The notes under the pieces are model-generated. The model searched no databases and was not told where the DNA came from. It was given only the letters and a program-made list of their open reading frames with translations. Positions 34,730-46,877 of a stretch of DNA of 64,000 nt are shown here, one piece after another. Position numbers and translations under genes: made by a program. Every line of letters starts with the position of its first letter. The stretch's first letter is position 1. This DNA comes from Selaginella tamariscina. Taxonomy: Eukaryota; Streptophyta; Lycopodiopsida; Selaginellales; Selaginellaceae. The DNA lies in NCBI GenBank assembly GCA_003024785.1, contig PUQB01000063.1:186001-250000 (forward strand), in the 5' to 3' direction.

Positions 34730-35259
34730 CCATCATTGTGCAAAAAGTTGCTGGAGCATTGCACAACCCGAATGGCAAGACTAGAAACTCAAATGATCCA
34801 TAACGCATTTAAAAAGCGGTCTTCTCAATATCATTCTCTGCTACCCGAATCTGATGGTACCCCGATCTCAAGTCTATTCTTGAGAAATACTTTGCTTTCG
34901 ATAGCCTATCTTGGTTTGACCAAATGCGCACTTGCTTTCTTTAACATACAACTGGTTCCCTCTCAACCTCTGAAACACTTTTTCTAAGTGTTCCACATGT
35001 TCCTCGATTGTCGAACTGAAAATCAGAATGTCATCAATATACACCACTACGAACTCATCTAGATAGTCTCTAAACACATCATCCATCATTGTGCAAAAAG
35101 TTGCTGGAGCATTGCACAACCCGAATGGCAAGACTAGAAACTCAAATGATCCATAACGCATTTAAAAAGCGGTCTTCTCAATATCATTCTCTGCTACCCG
35201 AATCTGATGGTACCCCGATCTCAAGTCTATTCTTGAGAAATACTTTGCTTTCGATATCC
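34552..35259. repeat. 354-bp tandem duplication inside RT
   Basis: 34552-34905 and 34906-35259 are nearly identical (single-base differences such as CACACTTGC versus CGCACTTGC and one extra A). Both copies start at a CTATCTTG microhomology. Confidence 0.92.
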
Positions 35260-35691
35260 TATCAAATAAGTCGTCCACTCGTGGAAGAGGATACTTATTT
35301 TTGATAGTTATCGCGTTTAGCACTCGATAGTCCACACACATTCGCATCGTACCATCCTTTTTCATTACAAACAAGATAGGTGCACCATATAGCGATCGAC
35401 TAGGTCGAATGTGTCCTCAACCAATCAATTCTGTCAACTGTCTCTTCAGTTCTACTAACTCTTGAGGATTCAACCGATATGGGGCTCTTGCCGGTGGAGA
35501 CGAACCTGGCAAAATCTCTATCCTGTGATCCACAGCTCGACGTGGAGGTAACTCGGACGGCAAGTCTTCTGGCAACACATCCTTAAATATGTTCAAGACT
35601 TCCAAAATAGGTTCAGGAACAGATTCTTGACCATCTCCTATTTTGACTTCACCAATATCCAAAACCATTGTAAGAAAACCCGTTGACATTT

Positions 35692-36984
35692 CCAAAGGCG
35701 GGGAGTGTATCATAGTTTTTACTATGACTCGACCCTTTACTTTGGGGTTTGACTGTTGTTACTTACCAAGTTGTGTGACGAACCCTAGATGTAATAGGAA
35801 ACAGGCCCGTTTAGTGCACTTGGTATCTAGTGATGGTCCAGCCGGGTGTTATTAGGTATTTGCAGGAAACTCTAGGCGAAGCTAGAACTTACCTTCTAGA
35901 AACTCTTCCCCCGTTTTGACGTTCCAGGTTAGGGTTCTTGGCAAATTATAGCTTGTCAAAATAAGGGTTAGGGACCCTAGGGTTGACCTAACCCTAGGGT
36001 TGCCCTAACCCCACGTCCTAAACCCCCCCTAGGGGTTAGGTTTAGGATTAGGTTAGGACAACCATTTTCTCTAAGGGCTGGCATTTCCGTGCCAGCCTAC
36101 TTACTCACTTAGGTAAACAGGGGGGGGGTCCGTCACATAAATAAGGTAGAGTATATGTAGTGAGGCTTCCTGGGTTCAAAAGAGAGCTCGTTAACCTCCT
36201 ACCGGTGCAAGCTAAGCTTGTGTCGTTAAGGTGCAACCTTCCATTGTGCCGCCCAAACTTCCACACGACAGGGGTACAACCCACCCTAGGGTTAGACTAT
36301 CCTTATCGTTGGTAGTATCTTGCCTTTGAGATAGGGGCACGTCACTTCCAAGGAGTTAGTCAGATTCCTTGGTCCGAAAACCTGCTCGCAAGCTCAAAGG
36401 CATTGTCCGAGTTCACGTTCCGCAAAACTAATGGTTGAGGCCTTGCTCCGGCCGCCTCAACCACGCTAAGCTAGGAACAACACCTAAAGCTCGGCTAGTC
36501 CATGTATCCTGATTCACAAGGTGAGTCTTGTTCGAGGACTTAGTCTACTAGGGGTTTGACTTCCTAAGGCTTGGGTTCCTAATACGGGTTACTTTATCAG
36601 GTTCCATGGGGTTTCCAAAAGAGGGGATTCCAGGGTTGGCACCTAGCAAGCCGCCTTTGTGGCACCAGGTAAAAACTCTAACAAGGTAAGTGATGATGCC
36701 TTACCTATGTCATGAGGGTATTGTAAAACACGTCTTCTTAGTGGGATTTGGGGCATGAACCTGTCTAGGTTTTGAAACATGATCTTAAAGTTTACTCAGG
36801 TTATTCTCTGGGACTTGAGGAATAGTCATTTTAAGGGACTAAGTACCTAAGTCTCGTGCCTATTTAGGCATATGAGTCAAACTCTAAGAGTCATCTTGAA
36901 AGATTTAGTGTTACTCTCATAGGTATTAATGCTAAATGGCCACTTGATAATCGCATGTTGGCCCTTCGGGTTAAAACTTTAACA
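35692..36984 (+). repeat. family A LTR(s), plus strand, with polypurine tract
   Basis: AAAGGCGGGGAGTG (about 35694-35707) precedes an LTR starting TATCATAGTTTTTACTATGA at 35708 and ending GGTAAAAACTCTAACA at about 36691. The following 36692-36984 matches the end of the other LTR subtype (ending GGGTTAAAACTTTAACA), so two subtypes are joined here. It contains a G9 run near 36120. Confidence 0.7.
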
Positions 36985-39900
36985 ATTTTTTTGCACTCAA
37001 AGGTGCCCATGAGATGGGACTTTTCATTTGATTTACACTTGCCAAAAGTGTTAGGCTATTGATCCAAATGGGTGTAAGCAACCTAAATCTAATGTTGTTG
37101 ATCATCAAACAGCAAAGTGCAATGCCATGTTGAAAATGAAGTAGAGTAACATCATAGGCAAGCACATATGCAAGTGTAACATTTGTGTTGTGAAAAATCA
37201 CGAGCACGTAGCTTTTAGTTGTTCATGTTATCTGAGACACAAGTTGGAGGATTCTTGTCGACTATATAGCAAATGGGGAACAAAATAGAAATGATAAGGA
37301 AATAGTTGTAATGGAATAGGAGAGAACATGTTATATGTTGGGAAATGCATCAAGTAGAAATGGTTGAAGCAGAAATGCAAGAACATGATGAAACAATAGA
37401 GCACTAAGAAGGTGATCAAGAAAAAGAACAAGAAGAACATGATGATGACCAGCAACATAAACATGATTAAGAGGAAAATAGTACTTTATCTTGAAATGAT
37501 GCCTTAATATTGAATAAATTGTTGAAGCTTACAAATATTTTTAGCTCTACAATTTTTCTTTGTCAAATCAAGATCTCAACTCATGACAATATTTCACGTT
37601 AATGTAGCAGCACTCCTCGACAGTGGCGCAATATGAGTACCAACATCATGCAAGTCACTTTGTAGATTTTTGAGAAACTTTAACATGAACATCAAACCAT
37701 TTTGATGCCACAAGCAAAAGGCCACATATAAATATCTCTATCGAAGATGATCCAAAAGATGTTGTGAAGGCAATCTACGGCACAACCAATTGTCAATTAA
37801 CTTGTAAGGAATCTTACCTAATTAAGAATTTCATTTTTGGTCCTCAACTTCAACCCTTCTCAACTTGTTTAAGCATTTTGTGGGCCTTGTTAGAGCACTT
37901 CATAACAAACAAAGGCATGAAGATGGAAAATTAGCCACCACAAGTGCCTCAAGTTTCTATTCATATTTTCTAACATGGATACCTTGCTAGAACACAAAGG
38001 AAATATTTCATGTTCCAAATGGCTTAAAAGAGATGCTTTCTTTAATCTACACAGCTTTCACAAATGTTTCTAGTTTGCAAAAGGGCGTTCTATTATTTTC
38101 CAAGACAACGTGAACTAATTGCCACATGGAAAATGGACAATGAAATAAGTGACACACTATACTAATTGTGGAAGCCAATTCCCATACATGTTAATCTTTA
38201 AGAGTGGTGATCCTTGACATGTTGAAGTTGTTATTGAAGATGTTGCATTTACGCGGACAACAACAAAAACATGGTCTATACATGCATACAATGTTGGTAT
38301 TGGCAACTTTGGAATAAAAAATATAGGGTTCCTCACCATTATTTTATCCTTGATATATATGCCAAAGGACCAAATCAACAAGGGACTGAATTGTTTTGAT
38401 TTTTTTCTTAAGCCTATTGTGAAGAAACTTGATGATTTACATGTATATGGAGTACCTATGACTTTTTGACATTGACATTCAATGTGGAAACAAATTGCTG
38501 CCAAAAATGTTCCAACAACAAGTCATAGTTATGGTCATTGCAATTTATTATCACAATATTTAATAAAGGTAATGCATATTAAATTCTTTTACAACCAAGT
38601 TCTTATGATAATAATGCAAGAGAACTTTCCCATGCCATGTGCAAATTATGAGTGTGGAGTTATGAAATAGTTGGAAATGAATAAGCCTTTCATTTTTTCC
38701 ACTAAAGACAATGGAATATGTAAGAACGAGTTTAATAGAAATGCAAAAGAAAAAAAACAACAAAAAAACAAGGGTTCATAGAGAGTCTTTGCTTCTACTG
38801 CTTGCAAACAATCAGGATTTGCATTTGTTCTAGGACACTATAATGAACATGATGCACTTGCTTGCACTAAGTGTTGCCAAGACCACAAATGATTTGGCAA
38901 TAAAAGAGGTGAAGAAGTTTTCAAAAGAAATACATGCTATTTCAAATGATAGAAACAGTTCAAACAACGAGAATTTCATATACATGCATTAACATTTTCT
39001 AAATGATCCCTTTAAAGGTTCAAAAAATTGAAAAATGATGAGCCTCAAACTTTTACTAAATATATTTAAATTATTACTTATCTAAATTAATTTCAAATGA
39101 AGTCATAGAACTCTACAAGATTACGAGGGACATCCTTAAAGACTATAGTGCACGCCTTAAATTAACATTAAATCTAGAATGATAAATATTTATTGTGCCA
39201 TCAACTATGTCATTATCAAGTATGGGTTCCTTCCTTGATGGCTGCCCAAATCAGCCCTTCTGATCGCATGCATGGCTTGTGAGGAATTCAAGCCATTGAT
39301 ATTGCTTACTAAATATTAGACATGTATAGTGGAACTTTATAGTCTTCTCCAACATGGCTCAACTATTAAATGACAATTGATACAACATGGATTCCCATCT
39401 CATTAGGTTCCTTTCACAACTCCGAAAGCCATTAAAAACTCCTTGTGTGTCCTTGATTTGCCTTGTGTTTAAAAACTTTATGTAAAAACTAATCACTTTT
39501 GAATCCTTTTTTTTACCAACCTGCTATGCTTGTGTATGAAGTAGCAGACATAATCTGACACCCATTATGCTAGTGTTGAAACTATCCTACTAGATTTCTT
39601 CATGGTGATTGGCTTACCTTCCCTAAAAAGAATAGTTCTTACGTCAACAAAACTCACTGGTGAAGTATCTTTTCATGCCACCTATTTATGGAAGCTTCAT
39701 GAATGACATGTATATTCTTTGACATCTACTCATCTATAGTCTTTGTAACCACATGCACATAAAATTGCATAACCATTTCTTCATGTTTTGACCTTGCAAT
39801 GATGATGAATGTGGCCTTTTTTGTCACTTGAAATCTCTGCCAGATCTTTTCACTTATTTACCATATAAATCTTATGTTGAATTTGAGCAAATGAAGCCCC

Positions 39901-40680
39901 TCTTTCTCAAGCTCTTCAACTTTTTGACAATCTTCTGATTAATCATCTCAATGTGTACATGCTTCTTCCAACTTGACTTGAAAAATTAGCTTTGCTCCTT
40001 TATTAATTGCACTTGCAACACCAATTTTGACATTAGTTGCTCATATGGCAGATTAAAAAATGTGGTTGTGGTTATCTCATTTGAAATAATCACTTCAGTA
40101 ATGTGTGAAGAGGGTTTTTAAATATGGAAGGACTTCATTTGTTCTCCATTTTTCTAACCTGTGCTACTGTGGGCATTTTGTTTTATGGCCTTACAGTGCA
40201 AAACCGACAAGTGTATTCCTTAACCTACTCAGTATTTGTACACAATAAAATAGCCTTAGTTGTAAACAAGATTAGAAGTTTAAATGCAAGCAAAGTTTAA
40301 CAAAATTAACTAAATTTTAAGCAAACAAATTAACAATTATAAGGATTACACTATATAACTTATCTTGTAAACCTACATAATAAAGTTACATATAGGCTTG
40401 CAACTTGTAAACCTATATAGTAAAGTTACATATGTTAATCTAACATTACATGGTTACATAATGTTATTTATAAGAACTGAATTTTACATTATCATGCCAA
40501 GTATACAAGCCATCTAATGGTGCTGATATACATTCTTATGGTAGAATATGTATTTCATAAAACTTAAAATCTTATAGATGTTTAAGTATTCTTACACTGG
40601 TCTTTATAAACAAAACAATGACTTACTAGGACAACAAACGTTGAAGATTATGCTAATTATTGATTTAAACCAGCCCATCT
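36985..40680. other. degenerate transposon-derived DNA, no intact gene
   Basis: AT-rich and without long frames. Two weak coding traces are visible: a retropepsin-like VAALLDSGA at about 37588-37635 (plus strand) followed by a stop, and FDFFLKPIVKKLDDLHVYGV at about 38390-38450, which faintly recalls the LxPLxxEL region of CACTA-type transposases. Neither continues into a domain. The rest shows nothing recognisable. Confidence 0.45.
37588..37650 (+). pseudogene. retroviral-type protease remnant
   Basis: The frame FHVNVAALLDSGAI ends at a TGA. ALLDSGA matches the catalytic aspartic protease consensus. Upstream and downstream sequence is too decayed to assign an element. Confidence 0.4.
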
Positions 40681-40855
40681 ATGTTCAGAGCACTAACTCC
40701 GACAGCAATGTATATTTCATTTGTCGTTGTTAGTTATTCCTTAATTATTTTTCAGTTTGTTCAGTATCCTTTCCAATTATACAAGTACTGTTGTAAGAAT
40801 AGTACATTTTTTCCCAAAAGTACAATGTATGTATGTGTGTGTATCTACATCCTGT

Positions 40856-42401
40856 CTATATAAGCTTCCCTCTTTTATTGAGAACCACGTAAAGAATAGC
40901 AGCAATAAAGAAACCAGCAAACCATGCACCATCATACACTACAACAAACACGTTTGGCACTTTATGAATCACACCAGCAGCATTAAGAAGCCCCGGGACA
41001 CACGGTAGTATTCCTGCTGTAAGTGCCAGTATTGCGGCAACGTTTACACCTTTAAAGTACCAGTATTTGCCATCCTCCTTGGAGGAGTACAAGGCATCAA
41101 TATCAAGAATGCGCTTCCTGACAACGTAATAGTCAGCTAGAACTATCCCACCAATTGGGCCGAGGAGTGCCGAGTAGCCTACCAACCACGTGTAGATGAA
41201 TCCGTGACTGGTTTGTAGTAGCTTCCAAGGTAGAAAACACACACTAACAACCGCCACAAGAAGCACAGCGGTCTTGTATGTGAATCTCCTTGGATCGATA
41301 TTCATGATTGCATTTGCAGGTGCCACCACATTAGCTGCAATGTTTGTAGTAACTGTTGCCAAGGTGATACCGAGGAGGGACACAAGAGCTGGTAATGGGC
41401 CAGCATTCATCTTCGCAACAAGATCAATCGGATTTGATATCGGCATTCCATAAATGACCTCAGTAGCAGATGTTACTGCAAGTCCAATGAATGAAAAGAT
41501 TCCCATGAATAAAGGAAGACATGCCTGCCCAATAACTTGGTCACTCTGAGAATATGCATACCTAGTAAAGTCTGTGGAAAGCATATAAGAAACACATCAC
41601 TATAGAATGGCTATTATGCATATACCTGGAATATTTAGGCTTAAGGTTGACCATGTTCCAACATTTGCTGTGAGGGATGGAGAAACACTTGCCAAAACAT
41701 GCCCTCTTTGGTGCCACCAGGCCGGAACTCAGACTGCTTTGAGAGAAGAGGCCCAAAGCCGCCTGCAGAAAGGTAAGCCCACACAAGAAGAGCAACAGTG
41801 AGTACAATAAGCACCGGCGCACTGTATGTCTCGAGCTTCTTAACGCTCTCCATTCCATTCCAAACAATCCAGATCTGCAATGCCCAGAAAACAGCGAAGC
41901 AAGCAAGCTCAGGAAGAGATGTCCCAAGAAACGGTAGATGAACAGCTAGCGCACCTAACTTGCGCTTGAAAACTATGTCCAAGAGCCGAAAAATAGCTTG
42001 ACCACCTATCCATGTCTCGATTCCGTACCACCCGCATGCGACGAGCCCCCTCAGGAGCGCTGGAATGTTCGCTCCGTACACACCAAAGGAGGCACGCAGT
42101 ATGACTGGAAAGGGTAAGCCGTACTTTGTTCCGGGTTGACCGGATAGAATCAACACAAACCAAGTAACCACATTGGCTATTACGACTCTGAATGCCTTGT
42201 GACCAGGACATACCGATCCACCAAGCTTCCAGCTAAGTAGTAATTGGGTACACTTACCACTAATCCCAGCCAGAGATTAGTCATGTCCTGTGCAGATAAG
42301 ATTCTGGAATCTCGTGTGATGGGAGCCAGGTCTTCGTTTGTGAGATTTGGATCCGGAGATTCTGGAGCGTTGGACATATGGGCTCCAGCAGGCACGAGCA
42401 A
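40856..42401 (-). CDS. PLUTO-like: NCS1-family nucleobase transporter, PLUTO-like (frame broken)
   Basis: This looks like a plant NCS1 permease. The Arabidopsis homologue PLUTO sits in the plastid envelope and carries uracil, adenine and guanine. Landmarks in order: [20 protein letters not shown] (TM1), [114 protein letters not shown] and a C-terminal TM ending NKRGKLI. The 3' exon is 40856-41571, a 54-bp intron spans 41572-41625 (GTATAT...CACAG), and the upstream exon starts at 41626. One-base frame breaks occur near 41683 (a T run on the coding strand) and twice between about 42175 and 42218. The start is uncertain: an ATG at 42401 is in frame with TM1, while another frame opens at 42550. 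The family call is secure; function depends on whether the breaks are real. Confidence 0.85.
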
Positions 42402-42599
42402 ACAGTTGGAAGGACACCGTAGTGATAGTGGTTGTGTACTGTTACCTCCTGACAGCAGTGGCTAATCTCTTCTTCCATGGGATGTCTGAAACGGGTGAAT
42501 CCAGGCTGACTGGTGGCAAATGGGACGTGCGGAATAAAGCATCTGAGCATTTCTCTACCTGGATTCGTCCCGGGATTTCAAAACACCCCTAAGAATATT

Positions 42600-43825
42600 C
42601 TCGCCGTGGTGTCATCATTCACACCACATCAATTTACGTTATCCAATATCAGTCGTATGCTGGGTCCTGTACATTTATGAGAGGCCTTGCTTTTGAGCCA
42701 ATTGATAGTGGCATTCACTTCGGTCCTTTTTAACCTCCACAGTACAACATTGCACCTTGTATTTATATAAACATGCACACATGCATGCTATGCTTCTTTC
42801 CGATGTTGCAGACATGGTAGTACTTTCCCACCCCAACTCGGCTTGGGACTCTCCTTAGTCTCCTGTATGTCTCTCTACCCGAACAGTGCGTAAGACAGGC
42901 ATGTGATCCTATTAACGTTCATGATTTTGTTAGATTAGAAATAACATTCACATTTAATTGAGTATGCATTTTGATTTACATTGTGATCGTTGTAAGTGTG
43001 GATCCAAAAAATTCAGGTTCCTAACACAATTTCAATTCGGGAATTAGCATTAGAAGAAGCTATGACAAACATGTGTCATAGGAAACTATATCATACGTTA
43101 GATATATATAGAGAGAGATTGCATAGATTACAACACCTAAGTAATTTTGATCCTTCTTAGCGGTGGGAGAAGGAACTCACTGAAAACCCATCGTTCTTCA
43201 TCATCATCATCATCGCCCCCCTCCCCCGGCGAGCGTGATCCCAAGTCAAATTCCTATTGAGGTGTTAGGGGTTGAGTCATATTGTCTATTTTTACATATG
43301 TAATTTTAAATTTACAAAGAAATTATAACTCTTTATTTTTAAATTATATATTACATAATTTAATTTAATATATTATGTTAAATACATATATATATATTAT
43401 ATGTATAACTTATATGGTTTAGTAACTATCACATCTATATTAGGATTAGCCCTAATATGGACGGATAAGATTAGATCTAGGCTACATATGAAATTTAAAC
43501 AATAATAAAAAACTTATGCAAATACAGAATACATTATTTCATGTTAATATTGTATATTACTTAATTATCACACAAGCTTGTACCTCCTGTGTGTGATCAT
43601 GCACGGAGTGTGGTCAAAAGAGAGAGAAATGTTTGAGGTCGTTACTAGTTGGATGAGCCATGCTACTTTTGCTGATAACGATATACGCCATGAGCTCTCG
43701 TGTGTGTGAAAGCAATATAAATGTAATATTTCAAATAAGGACATTCATGCAAAGAGGCCTTTGAGCTTCCCTATATAATCAACTCCTCTAAATATATAGT
43801 TTGTAGTTTCCACAGCCTAAACGAA
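42600..43825. other. intergenic region, no gene seen
   Basis: AT-rich with an (ATC)n run near 43197-43215, a GA-rich patch near 43105-43115 and a (TA)n run near 43388-43400. Its right end is the probable promoter of the carbonic anhydrase gene, but no clear motif stands out. Confidence 0.4.
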
Positions 43826-45029
43826 ATGTTGAAATTTTCAGCTCTCTCCCTGCCGATTCTCTTCTCCAGTTGCGTGCTGATTTTGGGTATGTCGTGTGTG
43901 TGTGTTTGAGAGAGAGAGAGAGCTCTTATCACTGACATGCAGTTTCACAATGCAGCTGCAGCGCGAGATTACGACTATTCAGATGGTCCGCGCGGTCCTG
44001 AGAGGTGGGGCAGCTTACGAGGGGAATGGTCCATGTGCAGCACTGGGGGCATCAGTCTCCTATTAACCTCACCAAGGAGAGCATCCCACGGACAAGTCCC
44101 TTCACAAGCTTGAGCCCAAATACAACAGAACTGTCCAAGCCACCCTTCTAGACCTGGACCAGGATATTGCAGTAAGTCTCTTTATGCACACACACACACA
44201 CACACATGCATCTCACTCACCTTTTGTAAGTTGTGTGTGTAAAACTAAGCTCTTTGTGTCTCAAGTGCATTATGTATGTTTGTGTCTGCATTGTGTTGTA
44301 CTGTAACTGTTATATAATCAGTCTCTCTTGCAGCTAAGCTTTGGAGACAGTGCTGGGCACCTGCATATAAACGGGACTGACTTCTTACTGCTGGAAGTGC
44401 GTGTACATTCCCCCAGTGAACACATGATCGATGGAAAACAGTATGACTGACATTTTCTGAGATTTATTTATTTATTAATATAATGCAGGTTTCCTGCTGA
44501 AGTCCAACTGGTGCATAACAGTTCTGATGGCCACATTGCCATTGTTGCATTCTATTTCAAGCACGGCAGCCGACCCAATACCTTCTTAGATGGGGTTTGT
44601 ACGCGCGCACACACACACACACACACACAGAGTTTACTATCTGGTAGTTTACAGGTTATACAGACGATCAATAGCACTGACACGTCATCTGGAACCCTCG
44701 ATCTGACGGCACTAAAGTTCTTAGGACGTCCCTATTACCATTACACAGGCTCGATCACGACTCCCCCGTGTAGTGAAGGCGTGGACTGGTTCGTGATCAA
44801 GAAAAACCGCAAGTTGTCACTCCAGCAGCATATGTTCATCCAGAACTACGTCAACGTAAGTGTGTGTGTGTGTGTGTGTGTAACCACATGACTTAACAGA
44901 TATTTTGCTACATTAGCAAAATTATGACTTATTTTAATATCTTACAAAATTTTCTTTCAATGCTTTCAGGGGACCAATGCACGACCGCTGCAGGCTGTCA
45001 ACGGGAGAGATATAGAGGCGTACAAATAA
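43826..45029 (+). CDS. alpha-carbonic anhydrase-like protein, zinc site lost, frame broken
   Basis: Six exons: 43826-43886, 43956-44171, 44334-44440, 44489-44594, 44655-44855, 44970-45029. The first encodes a signal peptide (MLKFSALSLPILFSSCVLIL), so the family would be secreted or enter the endomembrane route. Plant alpha-CA landmarks follow: SDGPRGPERWGSL, GHLHINGTDFLLLEV, HSPSEHMIDGKQ, HIAIVAFYFKHGS, YHYTGSITTPPCSEGVDWFV and NARPLQ. Alpha-CAs hydrate CO2 with a zinc held by three His. Here the usual HWHSPSEH is RVHSPSEH, and the third ligand in the usual ExHxVH is Gln (EVQLVH), so two ligands are gone. Exon 2 has two one-base deletions, at the G run 44045-44049 and near 44085-44091. Adding two bases makes the total divisible by three (251 codons). 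It is a pseudogene or an acatalytic CA-related protein with assembly errors. It converges on GPT with 252 bp between stops. Confidence 0.85.
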
Positions 45030-45281
45030 GCACTTCTAATGTTAGATTAATTTGATATGTCAATACATAGTAACCATATATAATTTACAATGTACATATA
45101 CAAGCACGTATAAATAAAAATATAATCTATTTAAAACAGCAATATATAGTCAAAGGCGCTGAAAACGAGCATGTAATCTTCCTCAAACAAAACCCTGATA
45201 TATAAACAGTGCTGGGTGCTATAATAAAAGAATATCGGATCCCTTTTCTTTGTATAAATACGTTAAACTTCTACATTTCCA

Positions 45282-46877
45282 TCATTTGTTTGCCTGTATA
45301 CAACAAGCTCAGTGAGGTTTGATGGTAATATATATAGATGCACACACACATGCAGATGGAAACACAGCACACACATATACACACGGTACTTACCTGGGAG
45401 TATAAGAAGGTTCCAAAAATTGCAATAGCCGCACCAATGAGGTTAACAGGTTGCACAGGGGTCTTGAATATGAAGATAGACGCCGCAATAACGGAGACTC
45501 TTTTCATCGTGTTACCAATGCTGAATGTCAACGGTGAGATCTGATCCAATGACATGTACGATACTTGGTTGTACAAGTGGTAGAACACACTCTGTGCAAT
45601 CACCCACCTGCAATAGCGTAAGTTATTAGCTTTAAACTAGTAGTAGTATATGTGGAACCATGATTGAGTTGACTAATATTGACTGTTAAATAGCATTGAC
45701 TAAAGTCAGTGGACTTACCACATGAATGGGGGACCAATGGCTTTAGTGGCAGCTTGCCACCCAACATTCCAGTTGTGGAAACCCTCAATGGCAATGGCAA
45801 AGGGAGTCAAGATGGCCAGGGACATCATGCAAAGGCATCCATAGTAATTGAGGCCGCTCACTTTCTTGCTCATGCCCCTCTTTGAAAAGAAGTTTCTGAA
45901 CACAAACGCAACATTTGATATATTTGCACCTAAGAAACCTGTAAAACAAAGTATTAGATACTCTGTGTGTGTATGTGCGTGCGTGTGCAAGCGTGTGTGT
46001 ACCTATCATATCAAAGTTGAGTTCTGTAACAGCAGACAAGCAACATCCTAGGCAAGAGTGATAAATACACAGGAAGAGGATACCGCTCCCTAGAAAAAGC
46101 CGTGAAAGAACCACACTGAAAGCCGGCTCAGCACTCTTTATAATCTGCGTAAATGCCACTGCACTCCTTGCCATACTTATCGTCGCTGCCACATGTCCAA
46201 TCGAATGTGCAACTGCAACCTGAAAACAACTATATATACTCATTAAAAATCTCATAAAACAAGTGTCGTAAATACAACTCTAAAACACACACACACACAC
46301 GCACGAGGACTTACAGGGAAGAGATTCTGCCAAAACTGCAAGTCAGTGTCCGGTGCCTGAACACAACCCGTCATCCAGGATCCGAGCATGATAACAGTTC
46401 CGGCAAAGAGAGCCATAACCGACGTAAGCCAGGGATACGGGTACACATTAAGCACCTTTTGTTGTATACATTGAATATAATGTTCAATCCCCACCAAGTC
46501 ACAAAGTACACAGCTATCCTCCCTGTGCCTCCACCCTTTGCATCGTCTTTCAGCTTCTTGGCTGCCCTTGTAACCTCCTTCTTGGCTGTCTCCAAACCAC
46601 TGTCCGAGTCTTGGTCATGCTTCTTCACCCCAATTCTCAGTAATTTGATCCTTCCTATCGGTTTGTAGCTCGGTAATGCAGGTATACATGTGTTTAGCTG
46701 TTTCAAAGGCTGCCCAAGAACGTAACCATTGTGACTCTGCAGAAAACCAGCCCTCGTCCTTGCCAATGCTAACCCAGCACTGCCTGGGAGACTGACATTC
46801 CTACACTGCAGACAAACGCGGTTCTCCTTGAGCCGAGGCAAGACGCTGCCATGGGGAATGGCAAGATTGGAGATCAT
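45282..46877 (-). CDS. GPT: plastid glucose-6-phosphate/phosphate translocator (frame broken)
   Basis: Five exons on the minus strand: 46315-46877, 46003-46219, 45719-45938, 45394-45607, 45282-45293. The N-terminal 100 or so residues are Ser/Arg/Lys-rich, as a chloroplast transit peptide. Next come YFVTWWGLNIIFNVYNK, VLNVYPYPWLTSVMALFAGT, VAVAHSIGHVAATISMARSA, IIKSAEPAFSVVLSRLFLG, AVTELNFDMIG, NVAFVFRNFFSKRGM and LNYYGCLCMMSLAILTPFAI. The C-terminal SYMSLDQISPLTFSIGNTMK matches the GPT subfamily rather than TPT or PPT. GPT proteins in the inner plastid envelope exchange glucose 6-phosphate for phosphate, feeding starch synthesis or the pentose phosphate route. The frame is broken by a missing base in an A run (46457-46460 on plus) and by two more shifts near 46088 and 46047-46053. 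Splice sites are canonical and conserved in position, so the gene may be functional if these are sequence errors. Confidence 0.9.

Larger units (their letters stand above)
33564..35690 (-). mobile_element. truncated Ty3/gypsy pol (RT-RNH-start of INT), minus strand
   Basis: In minus-strand order: a protease/RT leader (VLPEDLPSELPPRRAVDHR), RT with [32 protein letters not shown] and VVYIDDILIFSS (intact YIDD), RNase H with ECNASDFAIGGVLQQ (the usual Asp is Asn), and DALSRKG. Then, frameshifted at 33560-33760, comes an integrase zinc-finger segment with HHDVPLAGHGGRHKT. Gag and the integrase core are missing at both ends, where family A LTR sequence abuts. The RT region carries a 354-bp tandem duplication. 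This copy is better preserved than the one at 1.9-6.3 kb and belongs to a different lineage. Confidence 0.85.

Noticed and set aside
38157-38504. 115-residue minus-strand frame as a gene
   Set aside because: No motif, odd composition, and the plus strand across the same segment carries a faint transposase-like trace; probably an antisense shadow.
42175-42260. A 69-bp intron in the NCS1 gene between GTAAGTG and CATTCAG
   Set aside because: The segment encodes [12 protein letters not shown], conserved in the family, so it is exon with frame breaks, not intron.
42244-42592. Plus-strand frames of 73 and 81 residues opposite the NCS1 gene
   Set aside because: Antisense shadows of the transporter N-terminal region.
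45338-46051. Plus-strand frames opposite the GPT exons
   Set aside because: Antisense shadows; the minus-strand frames carry the conserved translocator motifs and splice sites.
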